From contig CAZLBC010000024.1 of the NCBI GenBank assembly GCA_964557575.1, forward strand, positions 1 through 60,870: a stretch of 60,870 bases of DNA, written 5' to 3'. Source of the DNA: CAZLBC01 sp964557575 (GTDB lineage Bacteria > Planctomycetota > Phycisphaerae > SM23-33). The notes below the pieces were generated by a model. The model was not told the origin of the DNA. It was given only the letters and a program-made list of their open reading frames with translations, and ran no database searches. The first letter of the stretch is position 1; each line of letters opens with the position of its first letter. Below, in pieces: positions 16,796 to 25,432 of this stretch. Both the position numbers and the translations under genes were made by a program.

Positions 16796-17824
16796 TCAGA
16801 TAGTGAGCTTCCCTTCTCTGAACGCGGATATATATGCCATCCCGAACTGGTCTTCGCCGGACAGGACCGCCTGTGCCATCCGGAAGGACTCCGCGCCGGT
16901 ATCCAGGTCGGCGATCATCTGCAGCGGGGTGGCGGCGGTATCGACCAGGCCGCCGTCGCCCCCGGCGTCGATATACATGACGATGAAGGCCAGGTTCAGC
17001 AGTTTCCGGTTGGGCATGCCGAAGGAAATATTGCTCAGCCCGCCGGAAAAATGCACGCGGGGATAGTCTTCGCGGAGCGCGGAGACCGCGTTGAGGAATG
17101 AGGTGCCGTTTTCCGGGTTTGTGCTGATGGGAAAGCACAGGGCGTCGAGGTGCATTTTTTCGCGCTGCACTCCCGCCTCGTCGAGGATGCCGATGATCTC
17201 CCGGAAGTTGGCGCGCCGGCCCTCGATATCGGATGGGAGGTCTTCCCGTCCCGCGGCCGAGACGATGACGTCGGCATTGAACGCGGTAATCATGTCGACG
17301 ACATCCAGCCGCTCGAGACTCACCGAGTTGATCATGGGCGACGCGCTGTCCTGCCGGCACTTTTCCAGTCCCGCCCTGAGAATAGCGGGGTTCGAGGAGT
17401 CGATACTGAGAGGCACTTCGTACCGGCGGGAATAGAATTCGGCGAGAAAACCGATTATTTCCGCATTTTTCCCCGCATCGGACGAATACTCGTCGGTGTT
17501 GATGTCGAGGTACTTCGCGCCGCCGGCGATCTGGGCGTCCGCCAGGTACGCGAGGTAATCTTCGGCCGTCCGCCGATCCTCATCGTTGTCGGCGTTCAGG
17601 GCGGTGTGGACGGCCAGCGCCGCGTGTTTTATTTTTCCCGATTCGTAGGCCGGCGAAAATTCACCCCAGTGTTCCGGCACGCGAAGGGCCTTTTTTTCAT
17701 CCTTGCATTCGAATGCGACGGCCTCGCCGCCGCCGTCGAGCTCGATTGTTTTTTTCCCGCCGCTTTTGACCGTTCGCGTGCAGTGTATGTTCTCACCGAC
17801 GGCGATAAAGTGTTCTATATTCAT
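16796..17824 (-). CDS. Pterin-binding methyltransferase (DHPS-like fold)
   Basis: This 342-residue protein resembles methyltetrahydrofolate:corrinoid methyltransferases (AcsE/MtgA/MtrH-like) with the dihydropteroate-synthase TIM barrel: GENIH near the start, GGAKYLDINTDEYS, VPLSIDSSNPAIL, SPMINSVSLE and FSGGLSNISFGMP. The Asp and Asn residues that hold the pterin ring are in place. An N-terminal stretch of about 60 residues before the barrel is longer than in AcsE. It probably moves a methyl group between methyl-THF and a corrinoid protein. With fhs downstream it suggests use of the folate C1 branch; the corrinoid partner is not encoded here. Confidence 0.82.
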   Translation of the reverse strand: MNIEHFIAVGENIHCTRTVKSGGKKTIELDGGGEAVAFECKDEKKALRVPEHWGEFSPAYESGKIKHAALAVHTALNADNDEDRRTAEDYLAYLADAQIAGGAKYLDINTDEYSSDAGKNAEIIGFLAEFYSRRYEVPLSIDSSNPAILRAGLEKCRQDSASPMINSVSLERLDVVDMITAFNADVIVSAAGREDLPSDIEGRRANFREIIGILDEAGVQREKMHLDALCFPISTNPENGTSFLNAVSALREDYPRVHFSGGLSNISFGMPNRKLLNLAFIVMYIDAGGDGGLVDTAATPLQMIADLDTGAESFRMAQAVLSGEDQFGMAYISAFREGKLTI

Positions 17825-17947
17825 GGTATATAGTATCCTTCTGTCCTTTTTTCACAATGACCGCTCGCGATGGTGTTATCCGCTGATTATTCCGGGCACT
17901 GTGTCAGGAACATATACGGAATGCAAGGAAAAATGCCCCTTTTTTCG

Positions 17948-17982
17948 AAAAAAATGCACGGTTGCGGCGGCGGTGCCGCCGC
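17948..17982 (-). terminator. Possible intrinsic terminator after yjbQ
   Basis: A perfect eight-base stem (17964-17971 with 17975-17982, loop GGT) starts four bases after the yjbQ stop. On the minus strand a run of seven T (17954-17948) follows about ten bases later, so the spacing is longer than ideal. It would separate yjbQ from the methyltransferase gene. Confidence 0.4.
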
Positions 17983-17986
17983 GCAA

Positions 17987-18391
17987 TTATTCTCCGTGAA
18001 TGCTGACGATGACCCGTCTGCGCCGGGGGCCGTCGAATTCGCAGAAATAGATGCCCTGCCACGTACCGAGGGTCAGTGCCGCCCCCGCGAACGGGATGGT
18101 TTCGCTGCACCCGACCAGGGAGCTTTTGACGTGGGCGGCCGAGTTGCCTTCACCGTGCGTATAATAGGGCCTCGTCCAGGGCACCATCTCGTCGAACTGC
18201 CTGATCAGGTCGCGCACGACGCTGGGGTCCGCATTCTCGTTTATGGTGATTCCCGCCGTGGTGTGAGGGCAATAAACCGTGACCGCACCTTTTTGAAGGC
18301 CGGTTTCCGAGACCAATGCGGTTACCCGGTCCGTGATATCAATCATGGCGTCCCTGTCCGGTGTACGAACGTCGAATTCCTGTATTTCCAT
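17987..18391 (-). CDS. yjbQ: YjbQ/UPF0047 family protein
   Basis: This 134-residue protein belongs to the UPF0047 family, members of which have shown low thiamine-phosphate synthase activity in Escherichia coli. Conserved features are CPHTTAGITINENADP (41-56), HGEGNSAAHVKSSLVG (about 79-94) and GTWQGIYFCEFDGPR. Histidines and glutamates in these motifs are believed to bind a metal. The ATG at 18391 is preferred over longer open-frame starts because GGGAG lies ten bases upstream and the family begins here. It is divergent from nusA. Its cellular role is not settled. Confidence 0.9.
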   Translation of the reverse strand: MEIQEFDVRTPDRDAMIDITDRVTALVSETGLQKGAVTVYCPHTTAGITINENADPSVVRDLIRQFDEMVPWTRPYYTHGEGNSAAHVKSSLVGCSETIPFAGAALTLGTWQGIYFCEFDGPRRRRVIVSIHGE

Positions 18392-18549
18392 AGCTGTCAC
18401 TCCCTGCAAAAAGGCGGATACCGGATGCGACCGGGAGATATTATCCGCGCATACGCCTGTTATGCAAATGTCCATCACCGGGTTTGGTTGGAAACATGCC
18501 GGGCAATGACTCTCGTTGCCCGCGAACACCGGCTTTTTTTTAAATTTAA

Positions 18550-18578
18550 TTGACTCGAAACTATGGCAGTAATATAAT
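18550..18578 (+). promoter_or_regulatory. Strong sigma-70-type promoter for the nusA-infB operon
   Basis: TTGACT (18550-18555), exactly 17 bases, then a perfect TATAAT (18573-18578). The expected start near 18585 gives a leader of about 370 bases before the nusA ATG at 18958. No other gene start lies between, so nusA is the likely target. Confidence 0.7.
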
Positions 18579-18584
18579 CTACAA

Positions 18585-18957
18585 CGCACCGTCATAAAAG
18601 ATGTTGCTGACTGTAGCGACATGGCGCACAAACGTCGGCGCCTGGTGGCGATCGGAGTTAAATATGGTGAATTCGATCGCCTTTTTTATGCAACATTTTA
18701 TTACGAGGTGAACAGATGGAGCCGACACAGTGATAACCGGTCCGGCAGACGAGGTTTCGGGCCGTTGAAGCCGCGGATTCAAAGCCTGATTTCGCCCTTC
18801 CGGAAGGCTCGGATCGAAATTGTGCCGCTGTTGGCGGGGGGAGGTGCATAAAGCGATTCGGGCGGACCCGGATACAGATCATGGATGTGTATTGAAAGTG
18901 GGCGATCAGGTCCGCTTTTTTTGTTGTAATGAGATTTGTCTTGCATGGAAAAGGCCA
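18585..18957 (+). promoter_or_regulatory. Long nusA leader with terminator-like hairpin
   Basis: The leader holds no convincing gene. Visible structure includes a small stem (18602-18607 with 18616-18621), a 12-base palindrome CCTTCCGGAAGG (18796-18807), and a seven-base stem GCGGACC (18862-18868) with GGTCCGC (18909-18915) followed directly by seven T (18916-18922), which is terminator-like but with a 40-base loop. A GAGGTG followed by a five-codon frame (18716-18733) also occurs. Transcription attenuation controlled by NusA itself would fit, but is inference. rimP, which usually precedes nusA, is not here. Confidence 0.45.
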
Positions 18958-20675
18958 ATGAACCAGGAACTGTTGAAGATGATAGAACGGATAGCCCGGG
19001 AGAAGAATATCGAGGCTGAAACGGTGTTTGAGGACCTGGAATCGGCAATTTATTCCGCTATCCGCAAGTCCAATCTTGAAGAGGATGAAATAGCGGTTCA
19101 GATCAGCCGCGAAACCGGCGAGATCCGCGCTGTGGTCAACGACGAGCCTATGTCCATTGAAGACTTGGGCAGAATAGCTGCCCAGACGGCCAAGCAGGTG
19201 ATGATACAGAAGATACGCGAATCTGAAAGGGGCAGTATCTACGATGATTTTCTCACGAGGAAGGGAGAAATAGTAACCGGCCGCGTCATGCGCTGGGAGG
19301 GTGGCGCGCTGGTCGTCAGCCTGGATCGTGTCGAGGCCTACCTGCCGAAAAGCGAACAGATACCCGGAGATTCCCACCAGATCGATTCCCGGCTGCGGGC
19401 GATGATACTCGATGTGCGAAAGCAGCCCGGTTCCGTCAGGGTGATACTCAGCCGTACGCATCCCGATTTTATCCGGACGCTCTTTGACCTCGAGGTACCG
19501 GAAGTGCACGAGGGTATTATCATGATAGATCCGGTCGCCCGCGAGGCGGGTTACCGGACAAAAGTGGCGGTCCGGAGCCTGGATCCGAAGGTTGATGCCG
19601 TCGGGGCGTGCGTCGGCATTCGCGGCAGCCGCATAAAGAATATCGTGGACGAACTCGGCGGCGAGAAAATCGACATCGTGCGCTGGAATGAGTCATCAAA
19701 GGTGTTGATAGCAAATGCCTTGAAGCCGGCTGAAATTTCGGAAATCGCGCTGTGTTTCGAACTGGGCAGAGCCACCGTCGTGGTATCCGAATCGCAGCTC
19801 AGTCTCGCGATAGGCAAGCGCGGGCAGAATGTTCGCCTGGCGGCGCGACTGACTGACTGGGATGTCGATATTCTGACCCCCGAGGAGTTCAACGCGGGGC
19901 TCGACACGCTCGAAAAGACGCTTCGCGAAATCGAAGGTGTGGACTCGACCGTGCTCGACCAGGTTTCGGCCATGGGGATGGTGTCCGTCATGGATGTCGA
20001 GGAAGTGGGACCTGAACCGCTGGTGCAGGAACTGGGTATGGCGCCGGAGCTTGCCGAAAAGATCGTCATTCGCTGCGCCGAGGAATCAAAGCGCGTGGCC
20101 GAGGCCAAGGAGAAGGAAAAGGCGGCGCGGAAAGCGGCAAAGGCCGCAGAGGCGGCTGAAGGCGAAGCGGCAAAGGCCGCNNNNNNNNNNNNNNNNNNNN
20201 NNNNNNNNNNNNNNNNNNNNNNNNNNNNNNNNNNNNNNNNNNNNNNNNNNNNNNNNNNNNNNNNNNNNNNNNNNNNNNNNCGCGGAAAGCGGCAAAGGCC
20301 GCAGAGGCGGCTGAAGGCGAAGCGGCAAAGGCCGCTGTTGACGGCGAGTCTGCCGGAGGCGACGAGAGTGCGTCTTCGCCGGTTCCCGCGGCAGACGCGC
20401 CCGCGGTAGATGCCGATGAGGTCGATGAGAAAACAACCGACGGGGATGCCGTCGAACAGGAAGATACGGTGACTGAAGAAGGCGGCGATACCGCGGAGCA
20501 TGTTGATCCGGATACCGGTGAGTCCGCGGGCGGGGCCGGCGGTGCGGATACCGCCGGCGATTCTCCGGTCGCGACGGAAGTGGCCGGTCCGGTTGCGGAC
20601 GATGCAGGCGGCGGCGGGGGCGATGAACCGCTGAATGCCGAAAAGGACAACGGCGGCGACGATACGCAGGAATAG
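18958..20675 (+). CDS. nusA: Transcription termination/antitermination protein NusA (interrupted by N gap)
   Basis: NusA binds RNA polymerase and nascent RNA and modulates pausing, termination and antitermination. The N-terminal domain (1-130), S1 domain (GEIVTGRVMRWEGGALVV), KH1 and KH2 (VGIRGSRIKNIVDELGGEKI; LAIGKRGQNVRLAARL) and an acidic helix-hairpin-helix region (VLDQVSAMGMVSVMDVEEVG) are clear. A low-complexity Ala/Glu/Lys tail contains the N gap. The frame before the gap and the frame after it disagree as assembled, but if the 55-base copies flanking the gap are merged the frame is continuous and the protein is 520 residues. RBS is GGAAAAGG. infB follows 31 bases later. Confidence 0.9.
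20126..20335. other. Assembly gap flanked by identical 55-base copies
   Basis: One hundred N (20181-20280) are bordered by two identical 55-base sequences, 20126-20180 and 20281-20335. A gap of exactly 100 N is a scaffolding convention, and a 55-base shared end matches a common assembler k-mer. Deleting the gap and one copy (155 bases) rejoins the nusA reading frame. A true tandem repeat in the Ala/Lys tail is the alternative. Confidence 0.85.
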
Positions 20676-20706
20676 CATGTCCGGAAACATATCCGGGAGG
20701 TAACTG

Positions 20707-23400
20707 TTGGCAAAATCACGCATAAGAGTATTTGAACTGGCACGCGAGATCGGTGTTCGCAGCAAGGACGTGCTCGAGAAATGTCGGGCCGAAGGTCTTG
20801 ACGTCAAGAATCACATGAGCTCGCTTTCCGCCGGTCTCGAGGAAACCATCCGGGATTGGTTCAGCGAATACGAGGACGGCAACGAACATACGGCTGTCGA
20901 AACGGCCGAGCATGTCGACCTGGAAAAGGCGCGTGAGGAAGCCAAGAAAACGCGGCGGAAGAAGAAAAAGGCCGAGGAACCTGCTGCGGAAGAAGCCGCC
21001 GCAGAGGAAGAAGAGACGCCGTCGGAAGAAGCGGACGCGGGGGAGGCGGCCGCTGAAGCCGTGACCGTCGCTGAAACCGAGGAAGGCGTTGCCGACGAGG
21101 CCGCAACCGGGGTTGCCGAAGAGCCTGTCGCCGAGACGGCGGCGGCCCCGGTGACCGAAGCCGAGGAGGCGGTCGCGGCGGTGGAGGAACCGGCGCCCGA
21201 AGGGGAGCCTGCCCCGGAGGAGGGAAAACTCAGGCCCGCGGGACCGCAGGTGGTGCCGAAACCGGCCAAGCTCGAAGGGCCGCGCGTGGTTCGTGTTGAG
21301 GAGCCGGAATACGTTGCCCGTCCGCGTCCGCGGGCACGCCCGCGGCCGTCGAAACGGCCGCCGGCGATGCCCCCTCCGCAGGTCATCAAGAAATCCGCGG
21401 AGGATGAGGAGAAGGACAGAAAAACTGCCCGCAAGGGCCGTTCCCGGAGTCCCCGCAGAAAAGGCGGCGCGGATGACCGTGAAATTCAGCGGCGCATCAA
21501 GGAGTGGAAAGAGCAGGATCTGCAGGAACGGGCGGATCGCATTGCGGGCGCCGGGACGGGTTACTATCGCCGGCGCGTTTCAAGGGGACAAAGCGGTGCA
21601 AAAGGCTTTGGATTGAGCGGCGCGGGTATCAAGAAAGGCAAGGTCGATATCGACGAGCCGATTACCGTCAAGAAGCTTTCAGAGAAGACGGGAATCAAGG
21701 TCTCGGAGATAATCAAGAAGCTTATGCAGGCGGGCACTATGGCCAGCGTCAACCATGTCATCGATACCGATCAGGCGCAGAATGTCGTCATGGACCACGA
21801 GATAGAACTCGTGGTAGCCAAGAGTTTTACTGATAAGGAGAAGCTCCTGGAAAAACTCGGAAAGCGAGAAAAAGGCGAAGAGGTACCGCGGGCCACGGTC
21901 GTCACGTTTCTCGGTCACGTCGATCACGGGAAGACGTCACTGATGGACTACATACGCGATTCTCGCGTTGCCGAGGGAGAAGCGGGGGGCATCACCCAGG
22001 CGATGGGATCGTACCGGTATGACATGGAAGATCGTCACGTGACCTTTCTGGACACTCCCGGCCACGAGGCGTTTACGGCGATGCGATCGCGGGGGGCGAA
22101 TATAACCGATGTCGTTACCCTGGTGGTTGCCGCAGATGACGGGGTTATGCCCCAGACGGTCGAAGCGATCAATCATGCCAAGGCCGCCGATGTCCCGATC
22201 GTCGTGGCCTTGAACAAAATCGATCTCCCCAACGCGGACATCAACAAGGCTCTCGGCCAGTTGGCCGAGTACGGGTTACAGCCCCAGGAGTGGGGAGGTA
22301 ACACGGAAGTAATCAAGACGTCCGCCAAGACGGGAGAGGGCATCGAAGACCTGCTCGATGTGCTGACTCTCGAGGCCGACATACTCGAATTGAAGGCCGA
22401 GGTGGATGCGCCTGCCAGCGGCTACGTGATTGAGGCCTTTCGGGATCCCTCGAAGGGTGTACTCGCGAAGGTGTTGAATATGAACGGCACCCTGAAGTCC
22501 GGGGATGTGGTCCTCGCGGGTACCGGCTACGGATTCGTGAGAAGTATTTACGACGACTGGGGTAAAGTTATCGAGGAAGCCGGGCCGGCGGTGCCGGTTA
22601 CGATTACGGGACTCAACGAGATCCCCGAGGCGGGTGATGAGTATTACGTGGTGGAGAGTATCGACAGGGCCCGCACCGTCGCCCAGGAAACCAAGGAACG
22701 CCAGCGAAAACAGACGCTGGCGGCAGCCTCGTCCGCACCGACATCGCTCGAAGAACTCTTCGGAAAACTCGACGAACAGGACAGCGAGGAGGTCGCATTG
22801 GTATTGAAAGCCGACGCACAGGGTTCTCTCGAGGCCCTGAAGGGGGCGCTCGAAAAGTTGAGCCACGAGGAGGTGGCGGTCAAAATTATTCATGCCGGCG
22901 TGGGCGGGGAAACGCTCAGCGACGTGAATCTCGCCGACGTGTCGAATGCGCTGGTCATCGGCTTCAACGTTTCCGCGGACCAGGAAGCAAGAAAGCTGGC
23001 CGAGGAAAAGGGTGTGGAGATTCTCAACTACAACGTGATTTACGACATTGTCAAGGATGTCAGGAACCTGGTGATCGAGGGGCTGGCGCCTGAAATAAAG
23101 GTTGAAACCCTTGGCCAAGCGGAAGTCCGGCAGACATTCAAGATCTCACGCCTCGGGACGATTGCCGGTTGCTATGTCACCGACGGGACGATCAACAGAA
23201 ATGCCAGGATCAAGGTTATTCGCGACGGGGTTGTTCTCGACGACAACAGGACGCTCGACAGTCTCAAGAGAGTGAAAGACGATGTTCGCGAAGTCAAGTC
23301 GGGACTGGAATGTGGTCTGAAAATCGCCGACTTCAACGACATCAAGGAAGGCGATATCATAGAATGTTACCAGACGGTGGAAGTAGCCAGGACGGTGTGA
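20707..23400 (+). CDS. infB: Translation initiation factor IF-2
   Basis: This 897-residue GTPase brings initiator tRNA to the ribosome. An IF2N domain is at the N-terminus (RVFELAREIGVRSKDVLEKC), followed by a long Ala/Glu-rich linker with the low-complexity stretch typical of IF-2, and a second IF2N (VKKLSEKTGIKVSEIIKKLM). The G domain has G1 GHVDHGKT at 403-410, DTPGHEAF, NKID and SAKTGEG, then domains II, III and IV. Translation starts at TTG 20707 behind a strong GGGAGGT; no ATG fits as well. It follows nusA and precedes the DUF503 and rbfA genes, the usual order. Confidence 0.97.
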   Translation: MAKSRIRVFELAREIGVRSKDVLEKCRAEGLDVKNHMSSLSAGLEETIRDWFSEYEDGNEHTAVETAEHVDLEKAREEAKKTRRKKKKAEEPAAEEAAAEEEETPSEEADAGEAAAEAVTVAETEEGVADEAATGVAEEPVAETAAAPVTEAEEAVAAVEEPAPEGEPAPEEGKLRPAGPQVVPKPAKLEGPRVVRVEEPEYVARPRPRARPRPSKRPPAMPPPQVIKKSAEDEEKDRKTARKGRSRSPRRKGGADDREIQRRIKEWKEQDLQERADRIAGAGTGYYRRRVSRGQSGAKGFGLSGAGIKKGKVDIDEPITVKKLSEKTGIKVSEIIKKLMQAGTMASVNHVIDTDQAQNVVMDHEIELVVAKSFTDKEKLLEKLGKREKGEEVPRATVVTFLGHVDHGKTSLMDYIRDSRVAEGEAGGITQAMGSYRYDMEDRHVTFLDTPGHEAFTAMRSRGANITDVVTLVVAADDGVMPQTVEAINHAKAADVPIVVALNKIDLPNADINKALGQLAEYGLQPQEWGGNTEVIKTSAKTGEGIEDLLDVLTLEADILELKAEVDAPASGYVIEAFRDPSKGVLAKVLNMNGTLKSGDVVLAGTGYGFVRSIYDDWGKVIEEAGPAVPVTITGLNEIPEAGDEYYVVESIDRARTVAQETKERQRKQTLAAASSAPTSLEELFGKLDEQDSEEVALVLKADAQGSLEALKGALEKLSHEEVAVKIIHAGVGGETLSDVNLADVSNALVIGFNVSADQEARKLAEEKGVEILNYNVIYDIVKDVRNLVIEGLAPEIKVETLGQAEVRQTFKISRLGTIAGCYVTDGTINRNARIKVIRDGVVLDDNRTLDSLKRVKDDVREVKSGLECGLKIADFNDIKEGDIIECYQTVEVARTV

Positions 23401-23488
23401 CGGCACTGCCGCGGAAAAACCGGCTTGCCGCGGGCGGTTTGTCTTACACGGTTCGGCGGACAACATGCCCTTCTTGGATTGAGACGGA

Positions 23489-23776
23489 ATGGCCACGACA
23501 CTCGGAATAATTCACCTTGATCTTCACGTTGCCCAGGCCGACAGCCTTAAGGCAAAGCGGCGCATCGTCAAGGGCTTCAAGGATCGCCTGTCAAGCAGGT
23601 TCAACGCATCCGTTGCCGAGGTCGATGCGCATGAGAATTATCGCCGGGCACTGCTGGCCGTGGCCATGGTCGGTTCCGACCGTGCATACGTAGAGAGGAC
23701 GCTTCAGAAGATAACGGATATGGCTTCAGGTCATCGCGACATGATACTCATACACCGATCGATCGAATGGTTGTGA
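23489..23776 (+). CDS. DUF503 family protein (YlxP-like)
   Basis: This 95-residue protein belongs to DUF503, which commonly lies between infB and rbfA. Hallmarks are LDLHVAQADSLKAKRRIVKG near the N-terminus and VAEVDAHENYRRALLAVAMV in the middle. It has a ferredoxin-like alpha/beta pattern. Bacillus YlxP is linked to ribosome biogenesis, though the mechanism is not well defined. Spacing is 88 bases from infB and 13 bases to rbfA, so it should share their transcript. Confidence 0.9.
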   Translation: MATTLGIIHLDLHVAQADSLKAKRRIVKGFKDRLSSRFNASVAEVDAHENYRRALLAVAMVGSDRAYVERTLQKITDMASGHRDMILIHRSIEWL

Positions 23777-23789
23777 ACGGACGTAACCA

Positions 23790-24236
23790 ATGAGTCGAAA
23801 AACAGATAAACTTTCGAGTCTGATACGGAACACCGTGGGCGAGGCTATCCTCACGAAATTGTCGGATCCGAGAATCGATCCCGCCCGGACTTCCATAACC
23901 CGAGTCGAGGCGGCCGGCGATCTGAAGTCGGCCACGGTGTACGTGTCGGTGGCCGGGGACGAGAAACAGCGAAACAAGACGATGGCGGCCCTGACCCACG
24001 CCGCCGGGTATCTCCAGGACAAGTTGAAGGAGAAGGCAAACCTGCAATTTACCCCCGTGCTCGATTTCCGGTTTGATCTCGCCTTCAAGAAGACGATGGA
24101 GACGTTGAAGTTACTGTCCGAAGTCGGTAAGGAATTGCGTGATATCGACAGCCACCGCGCGGCGGCCGGCGCCGAAGACGATTCTGTTGACACCACCTCC
24201 GCACGCCGGGATACCCTGTCGGCCGACATGCCATAA
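23790..24236 (+). CDS. rbfA: Ribosome-binding factor A
   Basis: RbfA (148 residues) matures the 30S subunit by acting on the 5' region of 16S rRNA. The KH-like core is evident: SRKTDKLSSLIRNTVGEAIL, LSDPRIDPARTSITRVEAA, ATVYVSVAGDE and FTPVLDFRFD. The C-terminal 25 residues are a polar extension not needed for the fold. The gene overlaps nothing; the next gene starts 22 bases after its stop. Confidence 0.93.
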   Translation: MSRKTDKLSSLIRNTVGEAILTKLSDPRIDPARTSITRVEAAGDLKSATVYVSVAGDEKQRNKTMAALTHAAGYLQDKLKEKANLQFTPVLDFRFDLAFKKTMETLKLLSEVGKELRDIDSHRAAAGAEDDSVDTTSARRDTLSADMP

Positions 24237-24258
24237 TACGGAACCGGATTGCCGAACT

Positions 24259-25341
24259 ATGAAGAATGCCAAAAAATATGAAACGGGAATGCGAAGGTTC
24301 CTGAAGGGCGCCGGGAAGGTCACGGCCCCGGCGGTTCCGGAAGATCCCTCCGGCGCAATCGCGTTGATTGTCAGGGCGGTTGTCGAGGAGGATGCGATCC
24401 GCAAGCAGGTACCGGGTGCCGTCAAGGCGCTGACGGCCGAATTTGTCGACTGGAACGAACTTCGCGTGGCGCCGCCGAAGGATATACTGGAGTGCCTGGA
24501 TGACCGCGTGCCGGACCCCCGCACCAAGGCGATGACCATCAGCACCGTCTTGAACGAGATATTTCAACGGTACAATCGCCTGGACATCGAGGAATTGCGG
24601 AATTTAAAAAAGAAGGATATCAAGAGGCATCTGTCGGAATTCGGACTCCCTTCGTTCGCTGAGGCCCTGGTAGCGCTGCTGATTTTCGATGTTCATGCCG
24701 TGCCCGTGGATCAAAACCTGGTGGATCTGCTCATCGTGGACGGGTCGGTGGACCCCGGAACAGATGTGCAGGATACCCGGGCGTTCCTGGAACGAATTGT
24801 GTTGCAGAAGGATGCCCCGGCCGTACACGCTTTTCTTCGGCATTACGTGGAACGCAATATCAAGCGGCTCGAGCAAAGGCGAGCCGAGGATGAGGCCCGG
24901 AGAATCGCGGAAGAAGAGGCCCGGCGGAAAGAACAGAAGGAGAAGGCTGTTAAGAAGCAAAAGGCGGCCGCCGAAAAGAAAGCCGCCAAAGAGAAGGCGG
25001 CGAAAAAGAAGGCGGCGAAGAAGAAAAAAACCGCGAAGAAGAAAAAAACCGCGAAAAAGAAAAAAACCGCGAAGAAGAAAAAGGCCGCGAAGAAGAAAAA
25101 GGCCGCGAAGAAGAAAAAGGCCGGCGGGAAGAAAAAGGCCGGCGGGAAGAAAAAGGCCTCAAAAAAGAAGGTTGCGAAAAAGAAAAAGCCCCCGAAGCAG
25201 AAGGTTGACGAGAAGTCAACACCCGCGAGGCGGAAAAAGACCGCGAAACAGAAGAAGACCGGCGGAAAAAAAGCGGGCAGGAGAACCCGGAAGAAGACAA
25301 AAAAATCCACGGCCGGCAACAGGAAAAAAGCGCGAAAATAG
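24259..25341 (+). CDS. HhH-GPD-like protein with histone H1-like lysine-rich tail
   Basis: Residues about 35-200 follow the endonuclease III/HhH-GPD layout: FVDWNELRVAPPKDILECL, a hairpin region ending FGLPSFAEALVALL, and HAVPVDQNLVDLL. The Asp of the VDT-like motif is kept (D151), but the position of the catalytic lysine holds Ala or Glu, so lyase activity is unlikely, and no Cys cluster is seen. Residues 205-360 are a coiled and then Lys/Ala-rich tail like histone H1 or HBHA proteins, which would bind DNA or RNA. The ATG at 24259 is preferred because the fold begins there. It follows rbfA closely. Function is not known. Confidence 0.7.
   Translation: MKNAKKYETGMRRFLKGAGKVTAPAVPEDPSGAIALIVRAVVEEDAIRKQVPGAVKALTAEFVDWNELRVAPPKDILECLDDRVPDPRTKAMTISTVLNEIFQRYNRLDIEELRNLKKKDIKRHLSEFGLPSFAEALVALLIFDVHAVPVDQNLVDLLIVDGSVDPGTDVQDTRAFLERIVLQKDAPAVHAFLRHYVERNIKRLEQRRAEDEARRIAEEEARRKEQKEKAVKKQKAAAEKKAAKEKAAKKKAAKKKKTAKKKKTAKKKKTAKKKKAAKKKKAAKKKKAGGKKKAGGKKKASKKKVAKKKKPPKQKVDEKSTPARRKKTAKQKKTGGKKAGRRTRKKTKKSTAGNRKKARK
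25009..25160. repeat. Lysine/alanine-coding tandem repeats
   Basis: Near-identical 18-base units (AAGAAGAAAAAGGCCGCG and variants with ACC or GGC) repeat through this stretch and encode AKKKK-type repeats in the tail of the HhH-GPD-like protein. Copy number may vary between strains without frameshift. Confidence 0.8.
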
Positions 25342-25432
25342 AGTAATAAATGGCACCAGGGGCGATGTTTTCTGAAGTCCTGTGTATTGTGTTGGTGAAC
25401 AGGTAATTGTTATATGCGGAGAACCAGGCTCA

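Noticed and set aside
18716..18733. Five-codon leader peptide MEPTQ behind GAGGTG
   Set aside because: Too short to judge; no run of control codons; kept only as a remark in the leader entry.
18621..18851. A 76-residue frame in the nusA leader
   Set aside because: No recognisable family, basic and Pro-rich composition, weak start; more likely part of a structured leader.
20181..20280. A genuine 100-base unknown sequence in nusA
   Set aside because: Fixed 100-N size and identical 55-base flanks point to scaffolding; merging them restores the frame.
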